A stretch of 64,000 nt of DNA from Acidimicrobiia bacterium (GCA_023264995.1 JAHFUR010000017.1:18349-82348), one strand, 5' to 3'. Numbered from the stretch's first letter, positions 32,284-42,260 are shown. Notes: generated from the letters alone by a model not told the origin. Program-made: numbers and translations.

Positions 32284-33554
32284 CGCCAGCCCTCCCCCGG
32301 CGCCGGCACCCGCAACGCCGGCGGGCGCGAGGAGCCGGCGCACGGGGCGCCGCCGGCGTGGGCCTCGACGTCGGCGGCGAACACCGTGAGCGCGCTGCGC
32401 AGGAGCGCGGTGGCCCCATCGGGGTGGCGGCAGGCGCCTCGGCCCTCGATCTCGCCGGCCCATCGGCGCAAGCGGTCGACCTCGGCCGGGCCGGCGGCGC
32501 CCCGGGCCAGCTCGGCCGCAGCCGTCGCCAGCGCCGGGAGCCCGAAGGCGCAGGGGCCGCATTGGCCGGCGCTCTCGCCGGCGAACCAGGCCAGCACGCG
32601 GGCGGTCTCGGCCACCCCGCAGGCCGTCGCCGGCAGGGCGATCACCACGCCGGCACCTGGCCCGGCGCCCAGAGGCGCCAAGCCGGCCCGGCTGTACCGG
32701 GCCTGGAGGCCGGCCCGGGCGTCGACCCACGTCCCGAAGTAGCCGCCGATGAGGAGGGCCTGGAGCGGCTCGCTCGAGCCCCCCGCCCGCCGGATGATGT
32801 CGGGCACCGGCGACCCGAGCGCAACCTCGACGACCGACGGCCGGGCCACCGCGCCGGTGACGGTGACCAACGTGGTCCCCGGCTCGTCGACCGTGCCCAA
32901 CGACCGGAACCACGCCGGGCCCTGGCTGGCGACCAAGGCCAGGTGGGCCAGGGTCTCGACGTTCTGCACGAGCGTGGGCCGGCCATCGACCCCACGCTGG
33001 TGGGCGTGGACACCTGTCGGCACCGCCGGCCCGCCGCCCAGCCACTGGACGATCGCCGACGACTGCCCGGTCACGTAGCGCGACGGGCTGGCCGCCACCT
33101 GCCACGCGGCACCGTCGCTCTCGGCGGCCCGCTCGGCGAGGGCCGTGCGGATGGCAGCCAGCGCCTCGGGCTGCGACCGGTCGACGCACACGACGACCCG
33201 GGCCGCGCCGACAGCGGCGGCCGCGACCACGGCGCCGTCGAGGACCAGGTGGGGGGCATGGGTGAGCAGGACCCGGTCCTTGCCGCTCGCCGGCTCCCCC
33301 TCCGCGCCGTTGACCACGACGACCCGTGGGCCACGGGCTGCGCCGACGGCCCGCAGCTTCTGGGCCGTCGGGAACCCGGCGCCCCCCCGGCCGGTCAGCC
33401 CCGACCGCTCGATGGCGTCGAGCAGGTCAGGGTCGGGCTGGCGGCCCGGCGCCGGCGGGCGCGGGTGGCGCCGGCGGTGGCCGGCCAGGTCGGTCGGGCA
33501 GGCGGCCAGCAGGCGCTCGTCGTCGCCGGCCTGGTCGAGGAGCAACGTCGGCAC
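32280..33554 (-). CDS. NuoF-like NADH/FMN flavoprotein (51-kDa subunit family), variant
   Basis: A 424-aa relative of the complex I NADH-binding subunit. The FMN/NADH part shows SGLTGRGGAGFPTAQKL, VVVNGAEGEPASGKDR and LVQNVETLAHLALV. A SLBB-like stretch follows, then the Fe-S domain SAGQCGPCAFG...GRGACRHPDG. The first cysteine of the usual CxxCxxC set is replaced by Ala, leaving three visible ligands. It probably passes electrons from NAD(P)H to the coupled ferredoxin. The start is uncertain: GTG 33554 puts all the upstream repeats outside the gene; GTG 33575, inside the first repeat copy, would add VTGPGRA. The upstream haem membrane protein belongs to the same operon. Confidence 0.8.
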   Translation of the reverse strand: MPTLLLDQAGDDERLLAACPTDLAGHRRRHPRPPAPGRQPDPDLLDAIERSGLTGRGGAGFPTAQKLRAVGAARGPRVVVVNGAEGEPASGKDRVLLTHAPHLVLDGAVVAAAAVGAARVVVCVDRSQPEALAAIRTALAERAAESDGAAWQVAASPSRYVTGQSSAIVQWLGGGPAVPTGVHAHQRGVDGRPTLVQNVETLAHLALVASQGPAWFRSLGTVDEPGTTLVTVTGAVARPSVVEVALGSPVPDIIRRAGGSSEPLQALLIGGYFGTWVDARAGLQARYSRAGLAPLGAGPGAGVVIALPATACGVAETARVLAWFAGESAGQCGPCAFGLPALATAAAELARGAAGPAEVDRLRRWAGEIEGRGACRHPDGATALLRSALTVFAADVEAHAGGAPCAGSSRPPALRVPAPGEGWR

Positions 33555-33560
33555 GGCCCG

Positions 33561-33779
33561 TCCCGGGCCGGTCACTGGCCCACACTCCCCTCGGGAGTGC
33601 GTCCCAGTGAATGCTCGATGGACCGACCTCCCGGGCCGGTCACTGGCCCACACTCCCCCTCGGGAGTGCGTCCCAGTGAATGCTCGATGGACCGACCTCC
33701 CGGGCCGGTCACTGGCCCACACTCCCCTCGGGAGTGCGTCCCAGTGAATGCTCGATGGACCGACCTCCCGGGCCGGTCA
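33561..33779 (-). repeat. Three tandem copies of a 68-69-bp two-hairpin element
   Basis: Units span 33561-33628 (68 bp), 33629-33697 (69 bp) and 33698-33765 (68 bp), followed by the first 14 bp of a fourth (33766-33779). TCCCGGGCCGGTCA recurs at each boundary. Within a unit there is a nested hairpin (CACTGG 33573-33578 with CCAGTG 33604-33609; CACTCCC 33583-33589 with GGGAGTG 33593-33599, loop CTC) and, after an 11-nt linker, a second hairpin (GACCGACC 33621-33628 with GGCCGGTC 33634-33641). The array lies exactly between the stop of the haem membrane gene and the start of the NuoF-like gene. Confidence 0.92.
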
Positions 33780-34355
33780 TCCCTGCGTCCGGGCGCCGGC
33801 CGGCGTCACCGCCGGGCCGGGCCCCGCCGGCTGGGTGGCCGCGTTCACCCGCATGGCGGTGAGCATGACCACGGCGGCGCTGACGAGGACGGCGGCGAAC
33901 CACGTTGCCGGTTGGTGGCGCTCGGTACCGGCCGAGAGCATGTGGACGGTCGACAAGGCGAAGACCGGGAAGCTCAGGAGATGGGTCAGCCGCCAGGCCC
34001 GCACCGACAACCGCGCCCGCAGCAGCGAGGTCACCTCCACGGCGACCAGCAGGTACATGGACACGATGCCCCACGCCACGGCGACGGGGTGCCAGGTCGC
34101 GGCCAGCGGCTGCAGCACCTGGACCAACCCGAAGTCCACGTAGCTGTCGAGGAGGATACTGGTGACGTGGATGCCCACGAAGGTCAGGCCCGCGGCCCCG
34201 AGGAAACGGTGGAGGTCCACCACCCACGCCGGCCGGGGCCGGCTGGTCACCAGCTTGGTGGACAGGAGCAGGCCCCAGAGCACGCCCGCGGCCAGGAGGC
34301 CCCAGGCCACCAGGCCGCTGGCCCGCGTCGTGTACCACCAGAGCTTTCCGTCCAT
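33777..34355 (-). CDS. Ferric reductase-like transmembrane haem protein
   Basis: A 192-aa membrane protein with about five to six helices. Two histidine pairs suited to binding b-type haem are visible: DLHRFLGAAGLTFVGIH and LTHLLSFPVFALSTVH, as in the ferric reductase/YedZ-like domain. It would move electrons across the membrane. I chose ATG 34355 because GAAGG lies about 9 nt upstream. Its TGA sits in ATGACCGGCCCGGGA, the sequence that then repeats through the element array. The NuoF-like flavoprotein and ferredoxin follow, giving a possible NAD(P)H-to-membrane electron path; ApbE is encoded divergently. Confidence 0.8.
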   Translation of the reverse strand: MDGKLWWYTTRASGLVAWGLLAAGVLWGLLLSTKLVTSRPRPAWVVDLHRFLGAAGLTFVGIHVTSILLDSYVDFGLVQVLQPLAATWHPVAVAWGIVSMYLLVAVEVTSLLRARLSVRAWRLTHLLSFPVFALSTVHMLSAGTERHQPATWFAAVLVSAAVVMLTAMRVNAATQPAGPGPAVTPAGARTQG

Positions 34356-34427
34356 GTGCCTACCTTCAAGTCTGCACCTGTGGCCGGGCTCGACCAACCC
34401 TGGGAACGTGCTGGGAGCACCAGGTCG

Positions 34428-34448
34428 GAGCCGGCTCCGAGCCGGCTC
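34428..34448. promoter_or_regulatory. Tandem palindromes between divergent redox genes (operator candidate)
   Basis: The perfect 10-bp palindrome GAGCCGGCTC occurs at 34428-34437 and again at 34439-34448, 11 bp apart, on one face of the helix. A small hairpin (GTGCT/AGCAC, 34408-34420) lies beside it. The pair is in the 110-bp gap between the haem protein gene and the exported-protein/apbE genes, so one regulator could control both sides. Confidence 0.45.
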
Positions 34449-34465
34449 TCAGCCAACTGACAGCA

Positions 34466-34792
34466 ATGGCACCCATCATGGGCCCCATGGAACCGGTGCT
34501 CCCGCCCCGCCGGCACCCGGCCCGCCGGGCCCGCCTGGCCGCCGGCGCGGCCAGCGCCGCCGCCATGGTCGGGCTGACGGGGTGGATGGCCACCAGCTCG
34601 GCGTCGACGACCTCGACGGGCCAGCCGGCGGCGACGCCCCAGGCCGGCGCCACCGCGGCCCCGACCACGACGCCGACCACCGCCTTCACCCCGCGGTACG
34701 AGGGCTCGACGGTGACCACCTTGCCGGCGGTCACGCCGGCGCAGCCCGCCTTCCCATCGGGGCGGATCCGGACCCGAAGCCGTGGAAGTTGA
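34466..34792 (+). CDS. Small exported or membrane-anchored hypothetical protein
   Basis: A 108-aa predicted protein: a basic N-terminus (PPRRHPARRARLAAG), one hydrophobic segment (AAGAASAAAMVGLTGWMA), then a Thr/Ala/Pro-rich tail typical of extracytoplasmic linkers. I do not recognise a domain. ATG 34487 is an alternative start. It overlaps apbE by 11 nt. In related clusters this position holds an FMN-binding substrate of ApbE, but I do not find the flavinylation motif here, so it may be a degenerate form or something else. Confidence 0.45.
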   Translation: MAPIMGPMEPVLPPRRHPARRARLAAGAASAAAMVGLTGWMATSSASTTSTGQPAATPQAGATAAPTTTPTTAFTPRYEGSTVTTLPAVTPAQPAFPSGRIRTRSRGS

Positions 34793-35708
34793 GCTGGAGT
34801 TCCGGGCCATGGGCAGCCACGCCCAGGTCGTCGTCGTCGGCGGCCGCCCCGGCCTGGCCGAGGACGCCCGCCGGCGGGTCGACCAGCTCGAGGCCCGCTG
34901 GAGCCGGTTCCTGCCGGCCAGCGAGGTCAGCGCCCTCAACCGCCGAGCCGGCGAACCCGTCCCCGTCTCGGCGGACACCCGCCTGCTCGTGACCCGGGCC
35001 GTCGAAGGGTGGCGCCTCTCCGGCGGGGCGTTCGACCCCACTGTGCTCGGCCCGGTCATCCGGGCCGGCTACGACCGGACCTTCGACGAAGTGGTGGCCC
35101 GGCCGGCGCCGGGCCGCAGCACCCTGGACCTCGGGGCCGCTGGCATCGTGGTCGACGGGCCGACGGTCTGCATCCCACCGGGGACCGGCTTCGACCCCGG
35201 AGGCATCGGCAAGGGCCTGGCCGCCGACCTGGTGTGCGATGAGCTCATGGCCGCCGGGGCCGAGGGGGCATGCGTCAACCTCGGCGGCGACGTGCGCGTC
35301 GCCGGTACCGGCGCCGACGGGGAGGCCTGGACGGTCTCGGTCGAGCACGAGTGGGCCGAGGAGCCCGTCGCCGTCCTCGGCCTGGCCGCCGGTGCCGTCG
35401 CCACCTCGACCACCCTCCGCCGGCGGTGGGTCATCGCCGGCGATGGCGCCCGCCACCACCTGATCGACCCCCAGACCGGGCTCCCCTCGGGCACCGACGT
35501 GACCAGCGCCACCGTGGTGGCCGGCGCGGCGTGGGCCGCCGAGGTCCTGGCCAAGGCCGTGCTGCTCCGAGGCTCGGCTACGGCGTTCGACATCCTCGGC
35601 GGCACGGGCGCCGAAGGCCTGGTCGTCGACGCCGGCGGCCGGACCGCGGCAACGCCGGGCTTCGCCGCCTACCTCGGTGTTGCCCGGCCTCGCGCCTCGG
35701 TGCGCTGA
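34782..35708 (+). CDS. apbE: FAD:protein FMN transferase ApbE
   Basis: Attaches FMN covalently to Thr/Ser of target redox proteins, normally outside the membrane. The 308-aa protein has GGAFDPTVLGPVIRAGY, the key DPGGIGKGLAADLV and NLGGDVRVAGTG, and the metal-site context LIDPQTGLPSGTDVTSATVVA. No signal peptide or lipobox is seen at the GTG 34782 start, so either it works in the cytoplasm or it is exported with a partner. It overlaps the small exported protein gene. A haem membrane protein and a NuoF-like protein are encoded divergently. Confidence 0.9.
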   Translation: MEVELEFRAMGSHAQVVVVGGRPGLAEDARRRVDQLEARWSRFLPASEVSALNRRAGEPVPVSADTRLLVTRAVEGWRLSGGAFDPTVLGPVIRAGYDRTFDEVVARPAPGRSTLDLGAAGIVVDGPTVCIPPGTGFDPGGIGKGLAADLVCDELMAAGAEGACVNLGGDVRVAGTGADGEAWTVSVEHEWAEEPVAVLGLAAGAVATSTTLRRRWVIAGDGARHHLIDPQTGLPSGTDVTSATVVAGAAWAAEVLAKAVLLRGSATAFDILGGTGAEGLVVDAGGRTAATPGFAAYLGVARPRASVR

Positions 35709-35725
35709 CCGGCCCGCCGGTCAGC
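35704..35725. terminator. Bidirectional terminator between apbE and the SnoaL-like gene
   Basis: GCTGACCGG (35704-35712) and CCGGTCAGC (35717-35725) form a perfect 9-bp stem with loop CCCG. It contains the stop codons of both convergent genes. Confidence 0.7.
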
Positions 35726-36227
35726 GCCGGCGGCGGAGCGCTCGGAGCAGGGCGCCGGCGATCGTCACCGGGTGGGTGGCCAGGACGGTGAGGCGACCGC
35801 CCAGGCTGGTCGGGTCCCGGGACACGCCAAGCTGGCGCAGCGGGGTGCCCAGGTCGAAGTAGACCCGCTCGCACACCAGGTCGTCGCCGGCGAACTCGAA
35901 CACCACCGCCATCCGGAAGTCGACGGACCGACCGGTGGCCGGCAGGCCCCGCCAGGTGCCTTCGTGGGTGCCGGTGAAGGCCCCTTCGACCAGGACAGTG
36001 TCGGTGCCGGCGGTGACCCGGGAGGGCTCGAAGTGGAAGTCCGGGAAGGCCCGGCGGTTCTCGGCCAGGAACGCGTCGACGGCCGCCGGGCCGTCGTGGA
36101 CCTCCCCAGTCGCCACGATCTCGTAGCGGGGGTGGGCGAAAGCCCCGATGCAGCCGGGGAAGTCGTAGTCGTTCTCGAGCCGCATGTGCTCGAGCACCGT
36201 CGCCACCCGTGGATCATCGGACGCCAC
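35721..36227 (-). CDS. SnoaL-like/NTF2-fold protein
   Basis: A 168-aa protein of the SnoaL-like polyketide cyclase/ester cyclase type. Characteristic parts are LENDYDFPGCIGAFAHPRYEIV, DGPAAVDAFLAENRRAFPDFHFE and FTGTHEGTWRGLPATGRSVDFRMAVVFEFAGDDLVCERVYFD. Members bind small hydrophobic substrates in a cone-shaped barrel; many act as cyclases, hydrolases or binding proteins. It starts at GTG 36227, with a TACCGT box 8 nt upstream on the minus strand. It is divergent from the P450 gene, with which it may share a pathway. Confidence 0.78.
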   Translation of the reverse strand: MASDDPRVATVLEHMRLENDYDFPGCIGAFAHPRYEIVATGEVHDGPAAVDAFLAENRRAFPDFHFEPSRVTAGTDTVLVEGAFTGTHEGTWRGLPATGRSVDFRMAVVFEFAGDDLVCERVYFDLGTPLRQLGVSRDPTSLGGRLTVLATHPVTIAGALLRALRRRR

Positions 36228-36235
36228 GGACGCGG

Positions 36236-36262
36236 ACGGTAGCAGCCGCCCGTCGGTAGCCT
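36236..36262. promoter_or_regulatory. Divergent -10 boxes for the SnoaL-like and P450 genes
   Basis: ACGGTA (36236-36241) is TACCGT on the minus strand, 8 nt before GTG 36227. TAGCCT (36257-36262) is on the plus strand, 6 nt before GTG 36269. The two boxes are only 15 bp apart, so initiation on one side should affect the other. Confidence 0.45.
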
Positions 36263-36268
36263 CGGCCC

Positions 36269-37600
36269 GTGGGCGACGATCTGACTGCCGGTCTGCCGCC
36301 GGGCCGGCTCGGGCTCCCCTGGCTGGGCGAGACGCTGGCCCTGCTCCGGAACCCGTTCGGGTTCCTCGACGCTCGCCGGCGGCAGTACGGCCCCGTGTTC
36401 AAGTCCCGGATCCTGGGCCGGCCGACCGTGTTCCTCGGCGGCGCCGAGGGCGCGGCAGCCTTCTACGACCCCGACAACGTCCGCCGGGACGACGCCCACC
36501 CCTACCCGATCGTCGACCTGTTCGGCGGCGTCAACATGGAGATGTACGACGGGCCGCGCCACCTGGCCCTCAAGACGATCACCCTGGCTGCCTTCGATGC
36601 CGATGCCCTCGCCGCCTACCTCCCGGGGATGGAGCGCCTCGTCGGGGACCGCCTCGACCAGTGGTCGCGCCGGTCCGAGCTGTCGGCGACCGCCGAGCTC
36701 CGGCGGCTGGCCATCGAGATCATCGCCCTGAACCTCCTGGGCCTCCCGCCCGGCCCTCGCACCGACGCGGTGTGCGACGACTACGGGCGCGTGCTCCGGG
36801 GCATCGTCTCGCTGCCCCTCGGCATCCCCGGGACGCCGTACGGCCGGGCCCGGGCGTCCCGCGACCGGCTCCTGGCCATGTTGCGCGAGCTGGTCCGGGC
36901 CCGGCGGGCCGAGCCCACGGGCGACGGCCTGTCCCGCCTCCTCGCGGCTCGGGGCCCCGACGGCCGCACCTGCACCGACGAGGAGGCCGTCCTCGAAGCC
37001 CACCACGTCGTCATGGCCGGCTTCATCGTCTACGCCCTCATGGCCGAGGGCATGCGCCGGCTGGCCGAGGACCGCGGGCTCGCCGCCCGCTGTACCGAGG
37101 AGGTGCAGCGCGAGCAGCCGGCGGGCGCGCCACTGAGCCTCGAAGGACTCGGACGCCTCACCACGTGCACGGCCGTGGTGAACGAGGCCAAGCGGTTGGT
37201 CCCCCTCGTGCCCCTGGCCTTCGGGCGGGCGCGGCGCACCTTCGACTGCGGGGGCCACCGCGTGCCGGAGGGCTGGCGGGTCTACCTGGCCCTCAGCCTG
37301 CGCAACCACGACCCGGCCGTGTGGCTGGATCCCGACCGGTTCGACCCTGGGCGGTTCGGCGCCGGGCGGGCCGAGCACGAGTCCCACCCCCTGGCCTTCA
37401 TCCCCCAGGGGGCCGGCCCGATCACCGGCCACCAGTGCCTGGGGCTCGAGTACTCCACCGTGATGAGCCTGGCCTTTCTCACCTTGCTCGCTCGCGACCA
37501 CGAGTGGGAGCTGCCGGCCCAGGACCTCAGCTACCGATGGAACACGATCCCACCCGAACCCCGCGGCGGGCTCCGGGTGCGGGTCCGCCGGCACGCCTGA
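36269..37600 (+). CDS. Cytochrome P450 (CYP152-like haem loop)
   Basis: A 443-aa P450. The haem ligand is Cys390 in FIPQGAGPITGHQCLGLEYS, a loop that resembles fatty-acid peroxygenases (CYP152) more than ordinary bacterial P450s. The ExxR helix is NEAKRL. The I-helix region HHVVMAGFIVYALMAEGMRRL lacks the acid-alcohol pair used to activate oxygen, which again fits a peroxygenase-type or otherwise unusual enzyme. The start GTG 36269 follows a -10 box by 6 nt. Its 3' end overlaps the convergent diiron gene by 74 nt. Neighbours (desaturase-like, monooxygenase-like, SnoaL-like) suggest lipid oxidation. Confidence 0.85.
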   Translation: MGDDLTAGLPPGRLGLPWLGETLALLRNPFGFLDARRRQYGPVFKSRILGRPTVFLGGAEGAAAFYDPDNVRRDDAHPYPIVDLFGGVNMEMYDGPRHLALKTITLAAFDADALAAYLPGMERLVGDRLDQWSRRSELSATAELRRLAIEIIALNLLGLPPGPRTDAVCDDYGRVLRGIVSLPLGIPGTPYGRARASRDRLLAMLRELVRARRAEPTGDGLSRLLAARGPDGRTCTDEEAVLEAHHVVMAGFIVYALMAEGMRRLAEDRGLAARCTEEVQREQPAGAPLSLEGLGRLTTCTAVVNEAKRLVPLVPLAFGRARRTFDCGGHRVPEGWRVYLALSLRNHDPAVWLDPDRFDPGRFGAGRAEHESHPLAFIPQGAGPITGHQCLGLEYSTVMSLAFLTLLARDHEWELPAQDLSYRWNTIPPEPRGGLRVRVRRHA

Positions 37601-38432
37601 GCGCGCCCGCCCGGGCCCGCTCGAACAGACGGAGGCCGTCGAGGCCGGGCAGGCCGTCAACCGTCCGGTCCATCTCCCGGGCCGCCAGCAGCCCGTCGCC
37701 GTCACCGAAGAGGTGCAGCACGACGAAGTCCGTCTCGGCCAGGGGCCGCACGCCGGTGCCGACGATGGCCCAGGCCCGGTCGAAGGCCAGACGCGCCGCT
37801 CGCCGGGCCCGCGCATCGGCGGCCAGCCGGCGCTCGGCCTCCACCCGGTAGAAGGAGTAGTGCCGGCGCTCGTCACGGACGATGCGGCCGAGCAGGTCGA
37901 CCAGTACCGGGTTGGCCGTGCCGCGGACCAGGCGCTCGTAGGCGGTGAGCGTCGACAGCTCATTGACCGCGCCCCATGCCATGTGCACGGCGGGGAACCC
38001 ACCGATGCACCACGATGCCGCGGCCAGCGCCCGCCGGCCGAGCGTGGCCCGGGCACCCGTGGCGCCGGCCCGGACCCGCCCGATCCGGCCGACGCAGCTC
38101 GGGTAGGGGTCGTCCCAACGGGGCAGGTCCTGGCCCGGCCCGGGGCGCGCTCCCGCCTCGCCCAGGAAGCGACCGAGCGCCTCGCCGTGCCACAGCTCCT
38201 CGTAGGCCCACGAGGCCAGGAAGGCCGTGAGGCGGGCGTCGTGGACCGCCCGGGTGGCCAGGAGGTCGCGGAGGAACACCATGGTGTGGCTCTCGATGTC
38301 CATCATGTAGGTCAGGCACCGCGCCTCGGCACCCGACAGCGGATGGTCGGCGATCCGTTCCCACGCCACGCCGGTCAGGTCGAGCCGCCTCGATCCCCGC
38401 AGGTGGCGGTCGAGGTTGGTGCGTTCGTCCAT
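37527..38432 (-). CDS. Ferritin-like diiron protein, acyl-ACP desaturase-like
   Basis: A 301-aa helical protein with the iron-binding pattern of plant-type acyl-ACP desaturases: an early acidic helix MMDIESHTMVFLRDLL, EELWHGEALGRFL (compare EENRHGD in the family), and DERRHYSFYRVEAERRL. Two ExxH motifs plus further Glu residues could hold a diiron centre that desaturates or hydroxylates an acyl chain. I chose ATG 38432, where homology-like sequence begins. It is downstream of the 96-aa monooxygenase-like gene. The C-terminal 24 codons overlap the end of the P450 gene on the opposite strand, a real tail-to-tail overlap. Confidence 0.78.
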   Translation of the reverse strand: MDERTNLDRHLRGSRRLDLTGVAWERIADHPLSGAEARCLTYMMDIESHTMVFLRDLLATRAVHDARLTAFLASWAYEELWHGEALGRFLGEAGARPGPGQDLPRWDDPYPSCVGRIGRVRAGATGARATLGRRALAAASWCIGGFPAVHMAWGAVNELSTLTAYERLVRGTANPVLVDLLGRIVRDERRHYSFYRVEAERRLAADARARRAARLAFDRAWAIVGTGVRPLAETDFVVLHLFGDGDGLLAAREMDRTVDGLPGLDGLRLFERARAGALRRAGGPAPGARRGVRVGSCSIGS

Positions 38433-38511
38433 GGGCCCTCCCCCGGTCCTCGTCGTTGCCAGCGCCGCGTGGAGCCGGCCCGCGGTCCCGCTGGCACGGG
38501 AGGTCGCCTGC

Positions 38512-38802
38512 TTAGCCGATCTCCTCGATGAGGTCGAGGTTGTAGAAGGTCGGGGGGCCCTCGGTGAGCTTGGCCATGTCGCCGGCAAGGGCCTGGGTAC
38601 GGGGGTCGTCGGAGTTCCTCATGGCGTCGTCGTAGGAGCTGAACCGGCCGATGATGAAGTAGCGGCCCGGGTTGTCCCGGTCGGCGCAGACCATGGCGGC
38701 GCCGGCGCGGTCGTCGCCCATCTCCTGCTCGTAGGCCCGTCCCCGCGCCCGCAAAGCCTCGATATCGCTGGTGCGGAACTCGACGATCTGTACGAACTCC
38801 AT
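38512..38802 (-). CDS. Dimeric alpha/beta-barrel protein (antibiotic monooxygenase-like)
   Basis: A 96-aa protein of the ferredoxin-like dimeric alpha/beta-barrel type. It opens with a strand (EFVQIVEFRTSD), followed by an amphipathic helix, DNPGRYFIIGRFSSYDDAMRNSDDP and a closing helix. Members include small cofactor-free monooxygenases and stress proteins. ATG 38802 has a good ribosome site (AAGGAGA, 7-8 nt upstream). It precedes the diiron gene on the same strand by 79 nt, so the two may be co-transcribed. Confidence 0.78.
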   Translation of the reverse strand: MEFVQIVEFRTSDIEALRARGRAYEQEMGDDRAGAAMVCADRDNPGRYFIIGRFSSYDDAMRNSDDPRTQALAGDMAKLTEGPPTFYNLDLIEEIG

Positions 38803-38890
38803 CGTGTTGCTCTCCTTGTTCGAGGGTCATGACGCTCGTGGTCGAGCGACCCGACGGTGTACTGGAAGGGGTGAGCGGCGGTTCGTGGCG

Positions 38891-39379
38891 TCACGGCACA
38901 GTGAGCGTGCCAGTGGCTCGGGCGATGCCCCAGCTGCGGATGGGGAACGGCGCACAGCCATCGGCGGTGCGGTCGAAGATGAACTTCAGGTCGCCGATGA
39001 CCGTACCTGTGCCGCTGGCCCCCGCGTACGCCCGGCTGCCCCCACTGACGCTGAAGGGAGCCACGAAATGGCCCGTACCGACGCAGCTCCTCGGGTCCAG
39101 CGTCAGCTGGGCGGTCCCGTGGTCCTCGAACTCCAGCGTGCCTGCCGCCAGCATCATGACCGCGTGGTTGGAGAAGGCACCCGTGAACGGGTCGAGGACG
39201 ACGTTGTCCACCACCGTCCCGCGATCAGTGACGGCGCCGGTGGCCTCCACGCGGGTGGGCTCGCCGGACCGGCTCTCGATCACCATCCGCTCGGGGCCGG
39301 ACGTCTGTGCCAGCGCCATCGGCGCGTGCGCACCGAGGAGCCAGGCAACACTTGCCGCGAACACGAACGTCTTCCGCAT
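38891..39379 (-). CDS. Secreted beta-rich protein of unknown function
   Basis: A 162-aa precursor. The N-terminal signal peptide [20 protein letters not shown] ends near MALAQ, a likely signal-peptidase site, so the mature protein is exported. The mature part is beta-rich and Gly-rich (for example [40 protein letters not shown]), with two cysteines that could form a disulfide; it resembles small barrel proteins of the allene-oxide-cyclase-like kind, but I cannot name it. ATG 39379 has a GGGAGAGGA ribosome site. It is divergent from furA. Confidence 0.7.
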   Translation of the reverse strand: MRKTFVFAASVAWLLGAHAPMALAQTSGPERMVIESRSGEPTRVEATGAVTDRGTVVDNVVLDPFTGAFSNHAVMMLAAGTLEFEDHGTAQLTLDPRSCVGTGHFVAPFSVSGGSRAYAGASGTGTVIGDLKFIFDRTADGCAPFPIRSWGIARATGTLTVP

Positions 39380-39428
39380 GTCCTCTCCCCCAAGCCACAC
39401 GATCTGGGCGGCACGCCCGATCGCGCCG

Positions 39429-39434
39429 ACGATA
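39429..39434 (-). promoter_or_regulatory. -10 box TATCGT for the secreted protein gene
   Basis: ACGATA on the plus strand reads TATCGT on the minus strand, about 49 nt before ATG 39379, leaving a leader with a purine-rich ribosome site. Confidence 0.35.
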
Positions 39435-39507
39435 TGGCACCGACCGGCTCCGGGCAACGCGCCCGGACTGCTCCGCCGATGACACTCACGGCGGTCCACA
39501 TTTGGAT

Positions 39508-39533
39508 GTAGTCCAGTATGAGGCTAGAACTAC
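39508..39533 (+). promoter_or_regulatory. Candidate FurA operator/promoter
   Basis: GTAGTCC (39508-39514) and GAACTAC (39527-39533) are inverted repeats with one mismatch and a 12-nt centre. The right arm touches the last bases before ATG 39538, and a weak TAGAAC -10 lies at 39525-39530. FurA proteins repress their own furA-katG promoter, so this AT-richer spot is the natural site. Confidence 0.4.
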
Positions 39534-39537
39534 GGCC

Positions 39538-39984
39538 ATGTCCGTGGAGTCGCCCGTTGACCCCGCCGATCTTCTCCGCCGGCACGGCCTGCACGTCACT
39601 GCGCAGCGCCTGGCCGTCCTGCGGGCCGTGTCCGACGGGCCGCACCGCACCGCGGACGACATCGACAAGGTCGTCCGGGCCGAGATCGGGGCCATCTCCC
39701 GCCAGGCGGTCTACGACGTCCTCGCCGCGCTCACGGAAAAGGGCCTCTTCCGGCGCATCCAGCCCGCAGGGTCGTCGGCCCGTTACGAGAACCGCGTCGG
39801 CGACAACCACCACCACCTCATCTGCCGGACCTGCAGCCAGATGGTCGACGTCGACTGCGCGGTCGGGGAGACCCCGTGCCTGACCGCCGCCGACGACTCG
39901 GGCTACGAGATCGACGAGGCCGAGGTCATCTACTGGGGCCGGTGCCCGGCGTGCGTCGCGTCGGCGGCCTCGTCCGGCGGCTGA
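39538..39984 (+). CDS. furA: Fur-family peroxide/iron regulator FurA
   Basis: A 148-aa Fur-family repressor. The N-terminal winged helix covers [20 protein letters not shown] and [26 protein letters not shown]. The metal region has [24 protein letters not shown] with a His-rich regulatory site, and two CxxC pairs (CRTC, CPAC) for structural zinc. The gene lies 69 nt before katG, the classic actinobacterial arrangement in which FurA represses katG until peroxide oxidises it. The ATG at 39538 fits the length of homologues; upstream in-frame codons have no domain. Confidence 0.9.
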   Translation: MSVESPVDPADLLRRHGLHVTAQRLAVLRAVSDGPHRTADDIDKVVRAEIGAISRQAVYDVLAALTEKGLFRRIQPAGSSARYENRVGDNHHHLICRTCSQMVDVDCAVGETPCLTAADDSGYEIDEAEVIYWGRCPACVASAASSGG

Positions 39985-42246
<2,262 letters not shown>

Positions 42247-42260
42247 TCGACGTCGTCGGC

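Noticed and set aside
33575..33722. N-terminal extension of the NuoF-like protein through the repeats
   Set aside because: The open frame continues, but it only translates the repeat units, whose lengths (68, 69, 68) are not a constant multiple of three. Gene-specific sequence begins at 33560.
33561..33779. Tandem repeats considered as a CRISPR array
   Set aside because: Units are contiguous with no unique spacers, and no cas genes are present. Hairpins and junction position point to another kind of element.
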